NCBI RefSeq assembly: GCF_037975245.1
Contig: NC_092581.1
Location: 2,340,501 to 2,404,500 of the forward strand
Source of the DNA: Apostichopus japonicus
Lineage: Eukaryota; Echinodermata; Holothuroidea; Aspidochirotida; Stichopodidae
DNA length: 64,000 nt
Direction: 5' to 3'
Below, one piece after another: positions 12,067-24,560 of this stretch. The position numbers were made by a program, and so were the translations under genes. The notes under the pieces were generated by a model. That model did not search any database. It saw nothing but the letters and a program-made list of their open reading frames with translations, and was not told the origin of the DNA. Each line of letters starts with the position of its first letter. Within the stretch, counting starts at the first letter, position 1.

Positions 12067-12570
12067 AAGTGTTTGCACGGGTATAAACGGGATAACTAAA
12101 AAATAATAATTGCAAGTGGTTTTTAACTAAACGTGTATTCCAAATGTGATCATATTGTGGGAATCACGCAATTGTGTGGCTAACTGTGCAAACCCTGGGC
12201 TTGCATAATAGATAGTAGTATTTAAAACTGTTTAAGAGCTAAATTGGATATTTATATGGGAGAGCAAACATAAGTAGCGGCTGCATTGCGATGTTAGTAG
12301 TGATGTTAATTTATTAACAAGTTAATGACAGAAACAAAAGCAAATAGAAATTGTTGAGGAAGGTTTCATACCTTATCTTACACCTATTTGGACATGAAAA
12401 CATTGTCAGAGGAGAATATAATTCATTTAGTATAGCACCCAATATGTAGTTTCTTGTAAATCGCGATACACAAGGGTAATTTTTTCCCCGGGTACCCGGA
12501 TACCCAGATACCCGATGGGTAATAGCTCTCGGGTACTCGTTTCCTGATTTTTGGACCCTTGTAAACACTA
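12067..12570. mobile_element. hAT-like MITE fragment (relative of 29789-30641)
   Basis: Begins with AGTGTTTGCACGGGT and ends with ACCCTTGTAAACACTA, an imperfect inverted terminal pair. The interior from gggataactaaaaaata to the cgggtaccc-rich end matches 30175-30641 with scattered differences. It lacks the first roughly 370 bp of the full element. No matching 8-bp target duplication is visible here. The right part is repeated at 15471-15720 through the local duplication. Confidence 0.65.
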
Positions 12571-12583
12571 ATGTTAACAATCA

Positions 12584-12960
12584 TGGGCGGCGATCATGGG
12601 GGGGACGGGGGGGACATGTCCCCACAATATTTTAGGTGGGGGATATAGTATCTAATATCCCCCCCCCAATATTTGATGGCATAGTTTTTTTTAAGCATAT
12701 GTTTTGTATTTTTTTATGATATCGAAGTAATTTCAAAATAGGAAATGCTTAGATGCAACTTACAAGGCCTTGGAAGTGCCATTTCCAGCGATCTGGGGGG
12801 CATTTTCGGCCAAAATTTTCTTTTGCGCTTCGCGCCAACTTATGGTGGCGCTACAATTAGAAAGTTTGGGAACAAGCTTTGCCCCTCCCTTGGCAAATTC
12901 GTCGCAAGGCGCCTGTCTAACCGTGTCACAATTTGTTACTGTATATGACCGCAAGTAGTT
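12584..12960. mobile_element. GGGCGGCGATC-type element fragment
   Basis: Starts ATGGGCGGCGATC, the same terminus as the element at 177, followed by G-rich and C-rich tracts. It contains the shared core at 12768-12875 (gccatttccagcgatct ... cgcttcgcgccaac). No right-hand inverted terminus is found, so it is truncated or has a different end. Reading frames of 62-67 codons occur in three frames across the core and are not credible as genes. Confidence 0.55.
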
Positions 12961-13035
12961 TTTACTTTTTTCTCTCGAAATGAATAGCTAGACGGACTGC
13001 ATCCGTAATGAAATTTGGTTTGCATCTTGTGTATG

Positions 13036-14040
13036 AGTTAGGCCAAGAGCCTGTCCCATATGATTTCACCCCATTTAGCCCAGAAGGTTTGACCCCTTAA
13101 AGTTACTTAGACCATCTAGGTCATTCACAAAAAAATTGTCAGCTCAACCCCAGTGGACCCCAGACCCCCTGAAAAATACCCCCCGGACGGGTTAATTTCA
13201 CCCCATCTAGCCCATGGACCAAACTTTGTCAGAAGGAAGTAGTATGGCTGTACATTACAAAAAGGGCAAAACTGACAAAATTCCTGGTCGGGAAGGGGTT
13301 GTCAGACCCCCCACTAAGTCACCCCCAGTCGGGTTGATTTCACCCCATCTAGCCCATGGACCAAACTTTGGCAAAAGGAAGTAGCATGGTAGTATGTTAC
13401 AAAAATGGAAAAACTGACAAACTTGTTGGTCGGGAAGGTGATGTCAGACCCCCACAAAGTTTACCCTGACCCACCCCCTAAAAGGCGGGTTGATTTCACC
13501 CCATCTAGCCCATGGACCAAACCTTGTCAGAAGGAAGTAGTATGGCTGTACATTACAAAAAAGGCAAAACTGACAAAATTCCTGGTCGGGAAGGGGTTGT
13601 CAGACCCCCCACTAGGTCACCCCCAGTCGGGTTGATTTCACCCCATCTAGCCCATGGACCAAACTTTGGCAAAACCAAACTTTGTCAAAAGGTAGTAGTA
13701 TGGATGTACATTACAAAAAGTAAAACTGACAAAATTCCCAGTCGGGGAGGTGTTGTCAGACCCCAACAAATGTCACCCTCACTCACTCCAAAAGGCGGGT
13801 TGATTTCACCCCATCCTAGCCCACAGACTTAACTTTGTCGAAAGGAATTAGTATGTCTGTACATTAAAATAAAGGAAAATCTGACAAAATTGCTGGTCGG
13901 GAAGGGGTTTTCAGACCCCCCAAAAGGTGCCCCCACCCAGCCAATTCAATTCACGCAATCTAATCATAGACCAGAATTTTGTTTAAAGAAAGTATTCAAG
14001 ACATTGTATTATAAAACATGGAAAAACTTACCAAATGGTC
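13036..14040 (+). repeat. Tandem-repeat block of about 6 units, copy 1 (forward)
   Basis: Begins ggccaagagcctgtcccata and contains about six or seven units of 130-170 bp. Each has gatttcaccccatctagccc, atggaccaaactttgtcaga, gtacattacaaaaag and ctgacaaaattcctggtcgg, followed by gaaggggttgtcagacccc. Some units have lengths divisible by three, which leaves open frames of 76-106 codons. The same block is present in reverse at 19217-20107 and 21318-22127, so it behaves as a dispersed element with internal tandem repeats. Confidence 0.85.
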
Positions 14041-15467
14041 TGAAAGCAAAGATGTACCCATTCTGGTCACATGGGCCACTTTTGTATTTGTGTAACATAA
14101 TATATACCGTAAAAGCAAGAAATGGATACATGTAGAACCAGGAACAAATGTTAAATATGAAAAGTTTTTACACTTGTAAAGCAGATTCCTTTGCATGAAA
14201 AATGTAGAAAATAACAACATGCTTTCAACAGGACCAGCCCCAGTTCATGTTGGTAGAATAAGTTTGCTTGTTCAACATGGTTGTTTGGACTGGCAATTAC
14301 CACACTTGTGTCATCAATATGACAAACAGTCATGGAAAACTATAATAACAAGATAATTTAATTTAGGAAATACCATCCACAAAAGAGGAAATAGTTACAG
14401 CTAGAACCCCACCAAACATTGCATTTGAACAAACATGGCGAATGTGGCCTCACTCAGTTTTAAGGCCCTTCTGTTATTGGGCACAATGCGATTTAAAGGT
14501 TTTAAAATACAAATGGTTATTCTTAAAAGTCTATATTGTCTTTTTGATTAGTTCCTATGATACAGTACGTCTCTGTCATTGTTCACCATCAGGTCACTTG
14601 CATAATTCTGTTGTGTCCATCTTTTCAATCCACCTCTTCTGCAAATATTCTAAGTAAAGTGTGATTTGAAAACAAATTGCTAAGGTAAAGCTTACCAGTT
14701 ACAGGATTTTCGACAGATAAACCGCAGTTATGAGGCCCCGATCAAGATTGATTTGCCAAATTTGGGTTCAAAATGTGAAAATTATTAGATATAAAAATAA
14801 AGGGAAATCCAGATATCTGATTTTTCAGACAAGTAGTGTCTGCACGATTTGAATAATGCACTTATTTTCCAGCATTCTTGTCTGGAACACAACTTTTTTG
14901 GGGTGGTCTGAAAGGGGAAGGGTACACCCGCCACAACACCCCCTAAATCAGACACTAAATACAGATCAAATAGTTGAAATATGCTCTTGGTTTTTTTTTT
15001 TTTTGGGGGGGGGGGGGGATACTGCCTTTTCACCTATGATGTAAATCAAATTAAACTTCCAGATTTTGTAAATATTCCTTGATTTCAACCAAATAATCTT
15101 TATACTGGCATATGTTACCAATTGTAGGTTTAAAAAGAAACAATATGAGTACTTAATTATTGGTTGCAATAGTACAATGTGAGCTACTATAGAAATCTAA
15201 CCCATAGGATATATATTTAAGGAAATGCCAAAAATGAAATGAAAACAATTGCACAAGGGAAGTATGCATTCGTAACACAAAAACAGCTGAAGCAGGGGAG
15301 GGGGGCAGCTTCAATAATATAATTGAGTGGTCAAGCCTCCCCCCCCCAATAAACTTCTTTGATTAACCAATTATATACCTGGCATATCTATAACTATTTG
15401 AAAAGGCTTCAGAAATTAGAAGAATGTTCCTATTAACGATATCTAATATGCCAAAGGGTCCCCAATA
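14041..15467. other. Remainder of copy A, no supported gene
   Basis: AT-rich non-coding sequence with a T14-G14-type homopolymer junction at about 14990-15019. Only short frames are present, duplicated identically in copy B. Confidence 0.5.
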
Positions 15468-15470
15468 TAA

Positions 15471-18400
15471 GTTAATGACAGAAACAAAAGCAAATAGAAA
15501 TTGTTGAGGAAGGTTTCATACCTTATCTTACACCTATTTGGACATGAAAACATTGTCAGAGGAGAATATAATTCATTTAGTATAGCACCCAATATGTAGT
15601 TTCTTGTAAATCGCGATACACAAGGGTAATTTTTTCCCCGGGTACCCGGATACCCAGATACCCGATGGGTAATAGCTCTCGGGTACTCGTTTCCTGATTT
15701 TTGGACCCTTGTAAACACTAATGTTAACAATCATGGGCGGCGATCATGGGGGGGACGGGGGGGACATGTCCCCACAATATTTTAGGTGGGGGATATAGTA
15801 TCTAATATCCCCCCCCCAATATTTGATGGCATAGTTTTTTTTAAGCATATGTTTTGTATTTTTTTATGATATCGAAGTAATTTCAAAATAGGAAATGCTT
15901 AGATGCAACTTACAAGGCCTTGGAAGTGCCATTTCCAGCGATCTGGGGGGCATTTTCGGCCAAAATTTTCTTTTGCGCTTCGCGCCAACTTATGGTGGCG
16001 CTACAATTAGAAAGTTTGGGAACAAGCTTTGCCCCTCCCTTGGCAAATTCGTCGCAAGGCGCCTGTCTAACCGTGTCACAATTTGTTACTGTATATGACC
16101 GCAAGTAGTTTTTACTTTTTTCTCTCGAAATGAATAGCTAGACGGACTGCATCCGTAATGAAATTTGGTTTGCATCTTGTGTATGAGTTAGGCCAAGAGC
16201 CTGTCCCATATGATTTCACCCCATTTAGCCCAGAAGGTTTGACCCCTTAAAGTTACTTAGACCATCTAGGTCATTCACAAAAAAATTGTCAGCTCAACCC
16301 CAGTGGACCCCAGACCCCCTGAAAAATACCCCCCGGACGGGTTAATTTCACCCCATCTAGCCCATGGACCAAACTTTGTCAGAAGGAAGTAGTATGGCTG
16401 TACATTACAAAAAGGGCAAAACTGACAAAATTCCTGGTCGGGAAGGGGTTGTCAGACCCCCCACTAAGTCACCCCCAGTCGGGTTGATTTCACCCCATCT
16501 AGCCCATGGACCAAACTTTGGCAAAAGGAAGTAGCATGGTAGTATGTTACAAAAATGGAAAAACTGACAAACTTGTTGGTCGGGAAGGTGATGTCAGACC
16601 CCCACAAAGTTTACCCTGACCCACCCCCTAAAAGGCGGGTTGATTTCACCCCATCTAGCCCATGGACCAAACCTTGTCAGAAGGAAGTAGTATGGCTGTA
16701 CATTACAAAAAAGGCAAAACTGACAAAATTCCTGGTCGGGAAGGGGTTGTCAGACCCCCCACTAGGTCACCCCCAGTCGGGTTGATTTCACCCCATCTAG
16801 CCCATGGACCAAACTTTGGCAAAACCAAACTTTGTCAAAAGGTAGTAGTATGGATGTACATTACAAAAAGTAAAACTGACAAAATTCCCAGTCGGGGAGG
16901 TGTTGTCAGACCCCAACAAATGTCACCCTCACTCACTCCAAAAGGCGGGTTGATTTCACCCCATCCTAGCCCACAGACTTAACTTTGTCGAAAGGAATTA
17001 GTATGTCTGTACATTAAAATAAAGGAAAATCTGACAAAATTGCTGGTCGGGAAGGGGTTTTCAGACCCCCCAAAAGGTGCCCCCACCCAGCCAATTCAAT
17101 TCACGCAATCTAATCATAGACCAGAATTTTGTTTAAAGAAAGTATTCAAGACATTGTATTATAAAACATGGAAAAACTTACCAAATGGTCTGAAAGCAAA
17201 GATGTACCCATTCTGGTCACATGGGCCACTTTTGTATTTGTGTAACATAATATATACCGTAAAAGCAAGAAATGGATACATGTAGAACCAGGAACAAATG
17301 TTAAATATGAAAAGTTTTTACACTTGTAAAGCAGATTCCTTTGCATGAAAAATGTAGAAAATAACAACATGCTTTCAACAGGACCAGCCCCAGTTCATGT
17401 TGGTAGAATAAGTTTGCTTGTTCAACATGGTTGTTTGGACTGGCAATTACCACACTTGTGTCATCAATATGACAAACAGTCATGGAAAACTATAATAACA
17501 AGATAATTTAATTTAGGAAATACCATCCACAAAAGAGGAAATAGTTACAGCTAGAACCCCACCAAACATTGCATTTGAACAAACATGGCGAATGTGGCCT
17601 CACTCAGTTTTAAGGCCCTTCTGTTATTGGGCACAATGCGATTTAAAGGTTTTAAAATACAAATGGTTATTCTTAAAAGTCTATATTGTCTTTTTGATTA
17701 GTTCCTATGATACAGTACGTCTCTGTCATTGTTCACCATCAGGTCACTTGCATAATTCTGTTGTGTCCATCTTTTCAATCCACCTCTTCTGCAAATATTC
17801 TAAGTAAAGTGTGATTTGAAAACAAATTGCTAAGGTAAAGCTTACCAGTTACAGGATTTTCGACAGATAAACCGCAGTTATGAGGCCCCGATCAAGATTG
17901 ATTTGCCAAATTTGGGTTCAAAATGTGAAAATTATTAGATATAAAAATAAAGGGAAATCCAGATATCTGATTTTTCAGACAAGTAGTGTCTGCACGATTT
18001 GAATAATGCACTTATTTTCCAGCATTCTTGTCTGGAACACAACTTTTTTGGGGTGGTCTGAAAGGGGAAGGGTACACCCGCCACAACACCCCCTAAATCA
18101 GACACTAAATACAGATCAAATAGTTGAAATATGCTCTTGGTTTTTTTTTTTTTTGGGGGGGGGGGGATACTGCCTTTTCACCTATGATGTAAATCAAATT
18201 AAACTTCCAGATTTTGTAAATATTCCTTGATTTCAACCAAATAATCTTTATACTGGCATATGTTACCAATTGTAGGTTTAAAAAGAAACAATATGAGTAC
18301 TTAATTATTGGTTGCAATAGTACAATGTGAGCTACTATAGAAATCTAACCCATAGGATATATATTTAAGGAAATGCCAAAAATGAAATGAAAACAATTGC

Positions 18401-18615
18401 ACAAGGGAAGTATGCATTCGTAACACAAAAACAGCTGAAGCAGGGGAGGGGGGCAGCTTCAATAATATAATTGAGTGGTCAAGCCTCCCCCCCCAATAAA
18501 CTTCTTTGATTAACCAATTATATACCTGGCATATCTATAACTATTTGAAAAGGCTTCAGAAATTAGAAGAATGTTCCTATTAACGATATCTAATATGCCA
18601 AAGGGTCCCCAATAT
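15471..18615 (+). repeat. Tandem segmental duplication, copy B (about 3.15 kb)
   Basis: Second copy of 12321-15468. The junction reads gtccccaatat|aagttaatgac, with no long homology at the breakpoints. It contains its own tandem-repeat block (16186-17190) and GGGCGGCGATC element (15734-16110). Near-identity, even in most homopolymers, means a very recent event or an assembly duplication. Confidence 0.92.
16186..17190 (+). repeat. Tandem-repeat block, copy 2 (forward, inside duplication B)
   Basis: Same block as 13036-14040 at an offset of 3150 bp. Confidence 0.85.
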
Positions 18616-19216
18616 TTTTTTGTTCCACCTCTGCTGTAAAACCATATATTATGGGACCAAGCAGATAACTGGGTTGCAGGCCATTAACTATAGCAGGTCT
18701 TATTTTTTACATGAATAAAACATGGGAATAGAGCAATTTGGTGAAAGTGGAGGACCAACTATGGTCACATAACAGGATGTGGGCAAGGTTGTACAGTAAT
18801 ACAGACATAAGACAAAGAGGGTCAATGTATTGTCTTATGAATTAAAACATTTCCAGCAAAAGGCAGGAGAAACTCCTCCCACAAGATTCTCATCTATATC
18901 AGTATGTTTATTAGGCCAGGGATGCCTACCCATAATTTTTACTTAGACCTGTGCTCTAGTAAAAAAAAATCAAAATGTTTTAAACTTAACAAAAACAAGA
19001 GCATCATTGTGTTTCAGTCACTTCCTTGCCTAGCAACTTTGGACCGCTTGTCACCAAAAAAGATGAAGCAATTAAGAAAGGCAAGCCATAATGGACATTG
19101 AAGGCTCTTTTGAATTACATAGAATATCTCCTCTCATAAATATAATCATTAATTATTTATTTTTGTAATAATTATGTTTATATGTTTATCATCTCAGTTC
19201 ATGGGTAAAAGACACT
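18616..19216. other. No supported gene; one exon-like island
   Basis: The stretch 19018-19091 follows a good acceptor (attgtgtttcag) and encodes 23 residues before a stop. Without partners or homology it is only a candidate terminal exon. Confidence 0.35.
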
Positions 19217-20107
19217 GGGTAGGGGCTCTTTGTAGGGGTCTGACAACCCCTTCCCGACCAGCAATTTTGTCAGATATCCATTTTTTTTAACGTACAGACA
19301 TACTACCTTCTTTTGACAAAATTTGGTCTATGGGCTAGAAGGGGTGAAATCAACCCGCCTTTTGGGGTTGGGTGAGGGTGACCTTTGTGGGGGTCTGACA
19401 ACCCCTTCCCGACCAGGAATTTTGCCAGTTTTACACTTTTTGTAATGTACATCCACACTACTTCCATTTGACAAAGTTTGGTCCATGGGCTAGATGGGAT
19501 GAAATCAACCCTACTGGGGGTGACTTAGTGGGGGGTCTGACAACCCCTTCCCGACCAGGAATTTTGTCAGTTTTGCACTTTTTGTAATGTACATCCATAC
19601 AACTACCTTTTGACAAAGTTTGGTATTGCAAAAGTTTGGTCCATGGGCTAGATGGGGTGAAATCAACCCGACTGGGAGTGACCTAGTTGGGGGTCTGACA
19701 ACCCCTTCCCGACCAGGAATTTTGTCAGTTTTGCCTTTTTTGTAATGTACAGCCATACTACTTCCTTCTGACAAAGTTTGGTCCATGGGCTAGATGGGGT
19801 GAAATCAACCCGACTGGGGGTGACTTAGTGGGGGGTCTGACAACCCCTTCCCGACCAGGAATTTTGTCAGTTTTGCCTTTTTTGTAATGTAAAACCAAAC
19901 TACTTCCTTCTGACAAAGTTTGGTCCATGGGCTAGATGGGGTGAAATTAACCCGCCCGGGGTTTTTTTTTCAGGGGGTCTGGGGTCCGAACCCGACCACT
20001 GGGGTTGAGCTGACAATTTTTTTGTGAATGACCTAGATGGTCTAAGTAACTTTAAGGGGTCAAACCTTCTGGGCTAAATGGGGTGAAATCAGATGGGACA
20101 GGCTCCC
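19217..20107 (-). repeat. Tandem-repeat block, copy 3 (reverse)
   Basis: Reverse-complement copy of the block at 13036-14040, with about six units. It ends at aatcagatgggacaggctc, the mirror of the ggccaagagcctgtccc start of the forward copies. It has more substitutions than copies 1 and 2 have between themselves. Confidence 0.85.
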
Positions 20108-21317
20108 AGACTAAAACAATCCAAGCATGTTTCTCTGTGTATACAAGCTGGGTGTCTACCTCATTGAAAGATGGATTCCAGCTATGTGGGCATGTACTGT
20201 ACTGTGCTTCTCTGTGCTGTGAAGGGGGGAGGGGGAAGGGAGGGGGAAACAGAATGTTTGATTGTCACAAGGCAAAACCTTTCACTAAAAGGGTGGTATA
20301 TCCATGGGCATCTGCAGAAAGCTTGCATGGCAGGGGCAAACACATTTCCAAGGTTAAATAAAAAATGTTTTGACTTATGCTAGCGACATAATGTCATTAT
20401 CACATTGAGTGTCGAAGGTGCAAAGCCCTTGCGTGGGGACTGGGGGTCCTCCCTGAGAATTTTTTTTTAATTACATTGCTTCTGTAGCAATTTCCAATGC
20501 CAAAATCTTTGTGTTCCAGGATATTTTTAAGTAAACAATATGCCTTTGATTAAAGTTAAATATCAGATCACAACATTTGTGGTACCTTTTGTTTGATTTT
20601 GTGGGGGAAGGGGGAGGGGGAAGGGGAATTCCCAAGATGCATTTACCAATATTCAAATGATTAGCAATAAGTGGGAAAAATCAGCCCTTGATGCCAAAAA
20701 TAGCACCATGTTGCATCTATGCTTCTTAAACATGAAAGAGATTATTCTAAAGGAATACAGACCTTGAAAGTGTTTTCTACAACCTATATTGTTAGAACTA
20801 GGTGAGCATAACATGTGTAATTGTCATAACCCCAAAATGTCTGCCTTGTTCCAGGCGGAATACCAATTAAGCCTAATTTTAATTATATCTTTTCAAATAA
20901 ATGAAAAGGCATGTATACAAATAAGGGTCAAGAAACCCGGCAGAAGCTCTCATAAAAGGTTAAGTCTATATAGATGATGCTAGGGGCTCAGCGGGCCGTG
21001 GACCCTACTGATGCATTTTTCATATATAGTCAAGCGGGGTAAAAAAAACAATTTACCTAAAGTTTGCTCTAAAAATTGATGAGTAAGAGGTACTGTTTCG
21101 GTTCCAATGTTCAAGTGTGTGGAGTAGGATTCTCTTAAAGAGAATCTAAAAAAAATTCTCTTTGCATCTAACAAAAATTCTCCGCTTCCTGTATAGTCAT
21201 GGTTTATTTGGTTTTAATTCCATCATTGCAACTTACACTTATCTAGCGTCATACTTTCATTGTGTCACATTTTGTACTTCTCATTCGACTGCCAAGTATT
21301 GCTGACGAAGGTCCCAC
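20108..21317. other. No supported gene
   Basis: G-rich (agggggaaggg) tracts at about 20224-20250 and 20600-20630. Short frames only. Confidence 0.4.
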
Positions 21318-22127
21318 AACTACCTTTTGACAAAGTTTGGTATTGCAAAAGTTTGGTCCATGGGCTAGATGGGGTGAAATCAACCCGACTGGGGGTGACC
21401 TAGTGGGGGGTCTGACAACCCCTTCCCGACCAGGAATTTTGTCAGTTTTGCCTTTTTTGTAATGTACAGCCATACTACTTCCTTCTGACAAAGTTCGGTC
21501 CATGGGCTAGATGGGGTGAAATCAACCCGACTGGGGTGACTTAGTGGGGGGTCTGACAACCCCTTCCCGACCAGGAATTTTGTCAGTTTTGCCTTTTTTG
21601 TAATGTACAGCCATACTACTTCCTTCTGACAAAGTTTGGTCCATGGGCTAGATGGGGTGAAATCAACCCGCCTTTTGGGGGGTGGGTCAGGGTAAACTTT
21701 GTGGGGGTCTGACATCACCTTCCCGACCAACAAGTTTGTCAGTTTTTCCATTTTTGTAACATACTACCATGCTACTTCCTTTTGCCAAAGTTTGGTCCAT
21801 GGGCTAGATGGGGTGAAATCAACCCGACTGGGGGTGACTTAGTGGGGGGTCTGACAACCCCTTCCTGACCAGGAATTTTGTCAGTTTTGCCTTTTTTGTA
21901 ATGTACAACCATACTACTTCCTTCTGACAAAGTTTGGTCCATGGGCTAGATGGGATGAAATTAACCCGCCCGGGGGTCTTTTTCAGGGGGTCTGGGGTCC
22001 GAACCCGACCACTGGGGTTGAGCTGAAAATTTTTTTGTGAATGACCTAGATGGTCTAAGTAACTTTAAGGGGTCAAACCTTCTGGGCTAAGTGGGGTGAA
22101 ATCATATGGGACAGGCTCTTGGCCTAT
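21318..22127 (-). repeat. Tandem-repeat block, copy 4 (reverse)
   Basis: Another reverse copy with about six units, ending atatgggacaggctcttggcc, an exact mirror of the start of copy 1. A minus-strand frame of 123 codons (21751-21380) spans two units and is a by-product of repeat lengths divisible by three. Confidence 0.85.
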
Positions 22128-22715
22128 TTGGGTTTAATTGTTATTTCAAAATTTCATCAATGTGAAGGTGTGACATTGCAAAGAAATAAAAGACAATTTG
22201 GTTTCCTTGTGAGGTTATTTTACAATAAAATGCATAATTGGACTTAACTTACAGAAAATATTTATGATTACAGGCCTTACAAGTAGTTTGTGTCAGTGAA
22301 GTTACTTGGTGCATTCAAACTATCCATGGGAAAGGCAATTCTAGGATGAACAGGAAATTTTCCCATTTGGTAGTTATTATGTAGACAACAGTATACTCCC
22401 ATCTTATAAGGAAGAAACCATGGAAATAGTGCACTTGTTTTCTTTGCAACTTCGAAAGGAATGTATCAGATTTCATTTATAAACATGCCTTACAGCCAGA
22501 TTGAACTCTCATGAATTCACTGTGTATAGTCATTACAAGAAGACCATAGGCCTATGTGAGAGCTGGATGGGATCATATGTCTTGCTACTGGGAACAGTCA
22601 CTAGAGAAGAGGAATGCATATGGTATCACTACAAGCATGTACTGTAGCCCATTTGCACTGTGATAAAGCTTATGCATTTGGAAAGAGTCTGCATAGAGAA
22701 AATTCATGCTCTGTC
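22128..22715. other. No supported gene
   Basis: AT-rich sequence between the last reverse block and the palindromic insertions. Confidence 0.4.
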
Positions 22716-22781
22716 CAGGGAGTTGTTATGGACAACTCCCTGGTTAGACCAGAGAGTTCCATAACAACTCCCTGGTTAGAC
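22716..22781. mobile_element. Pair of tiny palindromic insertions (CAGGGAG...CTCCCTG)
   Basis: First palindrome: CAGGGAGTTGT (22716-22726), five bases, ACAACTCCCTG (22732-22742). Second: CAGAGAGTT ... AACTCCCTG (22750-22774), with one arm mismatch. The second is flanked by the exact 7-bp direct repeat GTTAGAC (22743-22749 and 22775-22781). Together they also form a longer hairpin with 17-bp arms. Ends, size and duplication length match the two insertions at 39.15-39.28 kb. Confidence 0.6.
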
Positions 22782-24428
22782 ATTGCAAAGTGTGTGCAAG
22801 GTGGGGTGCAAGGGAGGGGAGCATGTAATTGATTAAATGCCAAAGAAAGTGCCTCGATATATATTGCCAATTAAACGTTGCATTTTCTGATGTCCCACTT
22901 CTTATATCTCATAAGTAATCTAATTAAAGAAAGCCATCAAGGCTTTTTTTAGCTCAAGTTGTATTTGGGTCACCAACGGTATGAGGATGGCCAGATTTAA
23001 GGGGGAAAAGTGCCTCCATGTGCCTCCCCCCTCTCTCCCCCACCCCTCATTGCCACTGACCATATGCACATGACCATTTTTGAATTGTACTGAATTCAGT
23101 TCTCCTTTAGTCATTTACAGTGGTCACACTAGCCCAGTGGTGTGTGCAAAGTTGTGTGGGGGAGAGGAGCTGTGGGGCCTTGGCCCCTACCTCCACGGTC
23201 AGTATAGGGAAAACTTCAGTTGGGGTAAATCAAGTCTATTGCCTTCAACTAGCCACACCACAGGAGCAAATATAATACGAATCTGGTTCTGTCTGTTGCA
23301 GCGTTTTTCTGAAAACAATTGATAACAATTGATAACCATTTGGCCATACAAAAGTTACTATATTATATTGTTACCCTGTACGTTTACATTTAATCATTTA
23401 TCTTGTTTGCCAACTAAACATCTATAATATGGGAAGGTGTGATGGTGGAAGGGGGGGGAATTGGATAACAGGGGAGGGAGCAGGGGAAGGGAAGAAGGGG
23501 TGGGCAATTGCATTTTCACAAAACTAGAGTTTTGTTTTTCCGATTCATTTTATGCAGACAGCATAATTTCAGTTTCAAACACATGGTTAAATCTGGAAAA
23601 TAAGCTATGGGCACCCCTCTCCCCAGAACCCTCCCCTCTTTCAGACATTAATCCCCTGATGCTCTGTGCAGCTTTATGTGTGATCCATAGAAAACAGCAT
23701 GCATTGTGCTACACTTAGGTACTTGTAGGTACTTGTTAAGTGAGAAGATTCAAATTCGGCCTCTCCACTTTCTGAACCCACCGCTGAATGTCATCAAGTG
23801 ATCCAAATAATTCACGAATCTACACAAAATCTATCAATATGAATTATTCCTTAACAATTACCAGCATGAATCTAATCATTGATAGTACCTTATTGACATT
23901 TTGAGTCTATAGCTAGTTTTCCTCAGGCTTGTTGAAAACAATTCTCCTCTCCTTATGACCCTCCCCATTTAGTAGGCCAGCTGGGGCAGGTCTCACCCAT
24001 CATGCCCAGGGGCCCATGAGGCAAGTGCCCTTGCAAACATTTCACTAGTGAATAAAATGCTTCATTTTCCTGTTGTGATGCCAATGAAGAATAAGATTGA
24101 CGAATTAAAAATGATGATAAAAAAACCTTAATTCTTAAAACTTGAATCTAAAAATGACACATTTGTTTATAGACATTACGAATGCATATCTTCCATTAGT
24201 AACTAAATTGACTGAAAACCCAATTTTTCCTACTCTATAAGCATGTTATGATTTTGTAATTGTCTAAGGTTAACTTTCTAGCTCGGCTGACTCCTACTGG
24301 CTCCTGCTCAACTGAGTGTGTCTTAATTTAACCACATGCTAGAGTAAAAAAATTCTTACTATCATACTAAATGCATAAATTCAGCCATTACATCTTAAGA
24401 GCAAAAATAGTAGTGTTTCACTAAAATG
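22782..24428. other. No supported gene
   Basis: Intergenic or intronic sequence with G-rich tracts (23447-23510) and short chance frames. Confidence 0.4.
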
Positions 24429-24560
24429 TCACCAAAAAAAAAATTGTGTAAAAGTAAGTTGGCCTGAGGTTTCGATCCTAGCATGATCTTCTTCAAAGGC
24501 TAAATGACAAGAAACAGCATGAAGGTAAAAACAGACCTCCATGATAACAGTAACAGAAGG
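24429..24560. repeat. Dispersed repeat with 'gtttcgatcctagcatgatc' motif
   Basis: The phrase gaggtttcgatcctagcatgatcttcttcaaaggctaaatgac resembles a recurrent 'rttTCGAtcc...gatcttcttca' repeat seen in many marine invertebrate genomes. The family is not determined. Confidence 0.4.

Larger units (their letters stand above)
12320..15468 (+). repeat. Tandem segmental duplication, copy A (about 3.15 kb)
   Basis: Sequence from gttaatgacagaaacaaaag to gggtccccaatat is repeated head-to-tail at 15471-18615 with a constant offset of 3150 bp. The offset drops to 3148 after a poly-G run and to 3147 after a poly-C run. I saw no other differences on reading. It holds a hAT-like fragment, a GGGCGGCGATC element and a tandem-repeat block. 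No gene is recognised within it. Confidence 0.92.

Noticed and set aside
24440-24490. Possible tRNA B-box (ggtttcgatcctag)
   Set aside because: No cloverleaf could be drawn around it; the motif belongs to a dispersed repeat.
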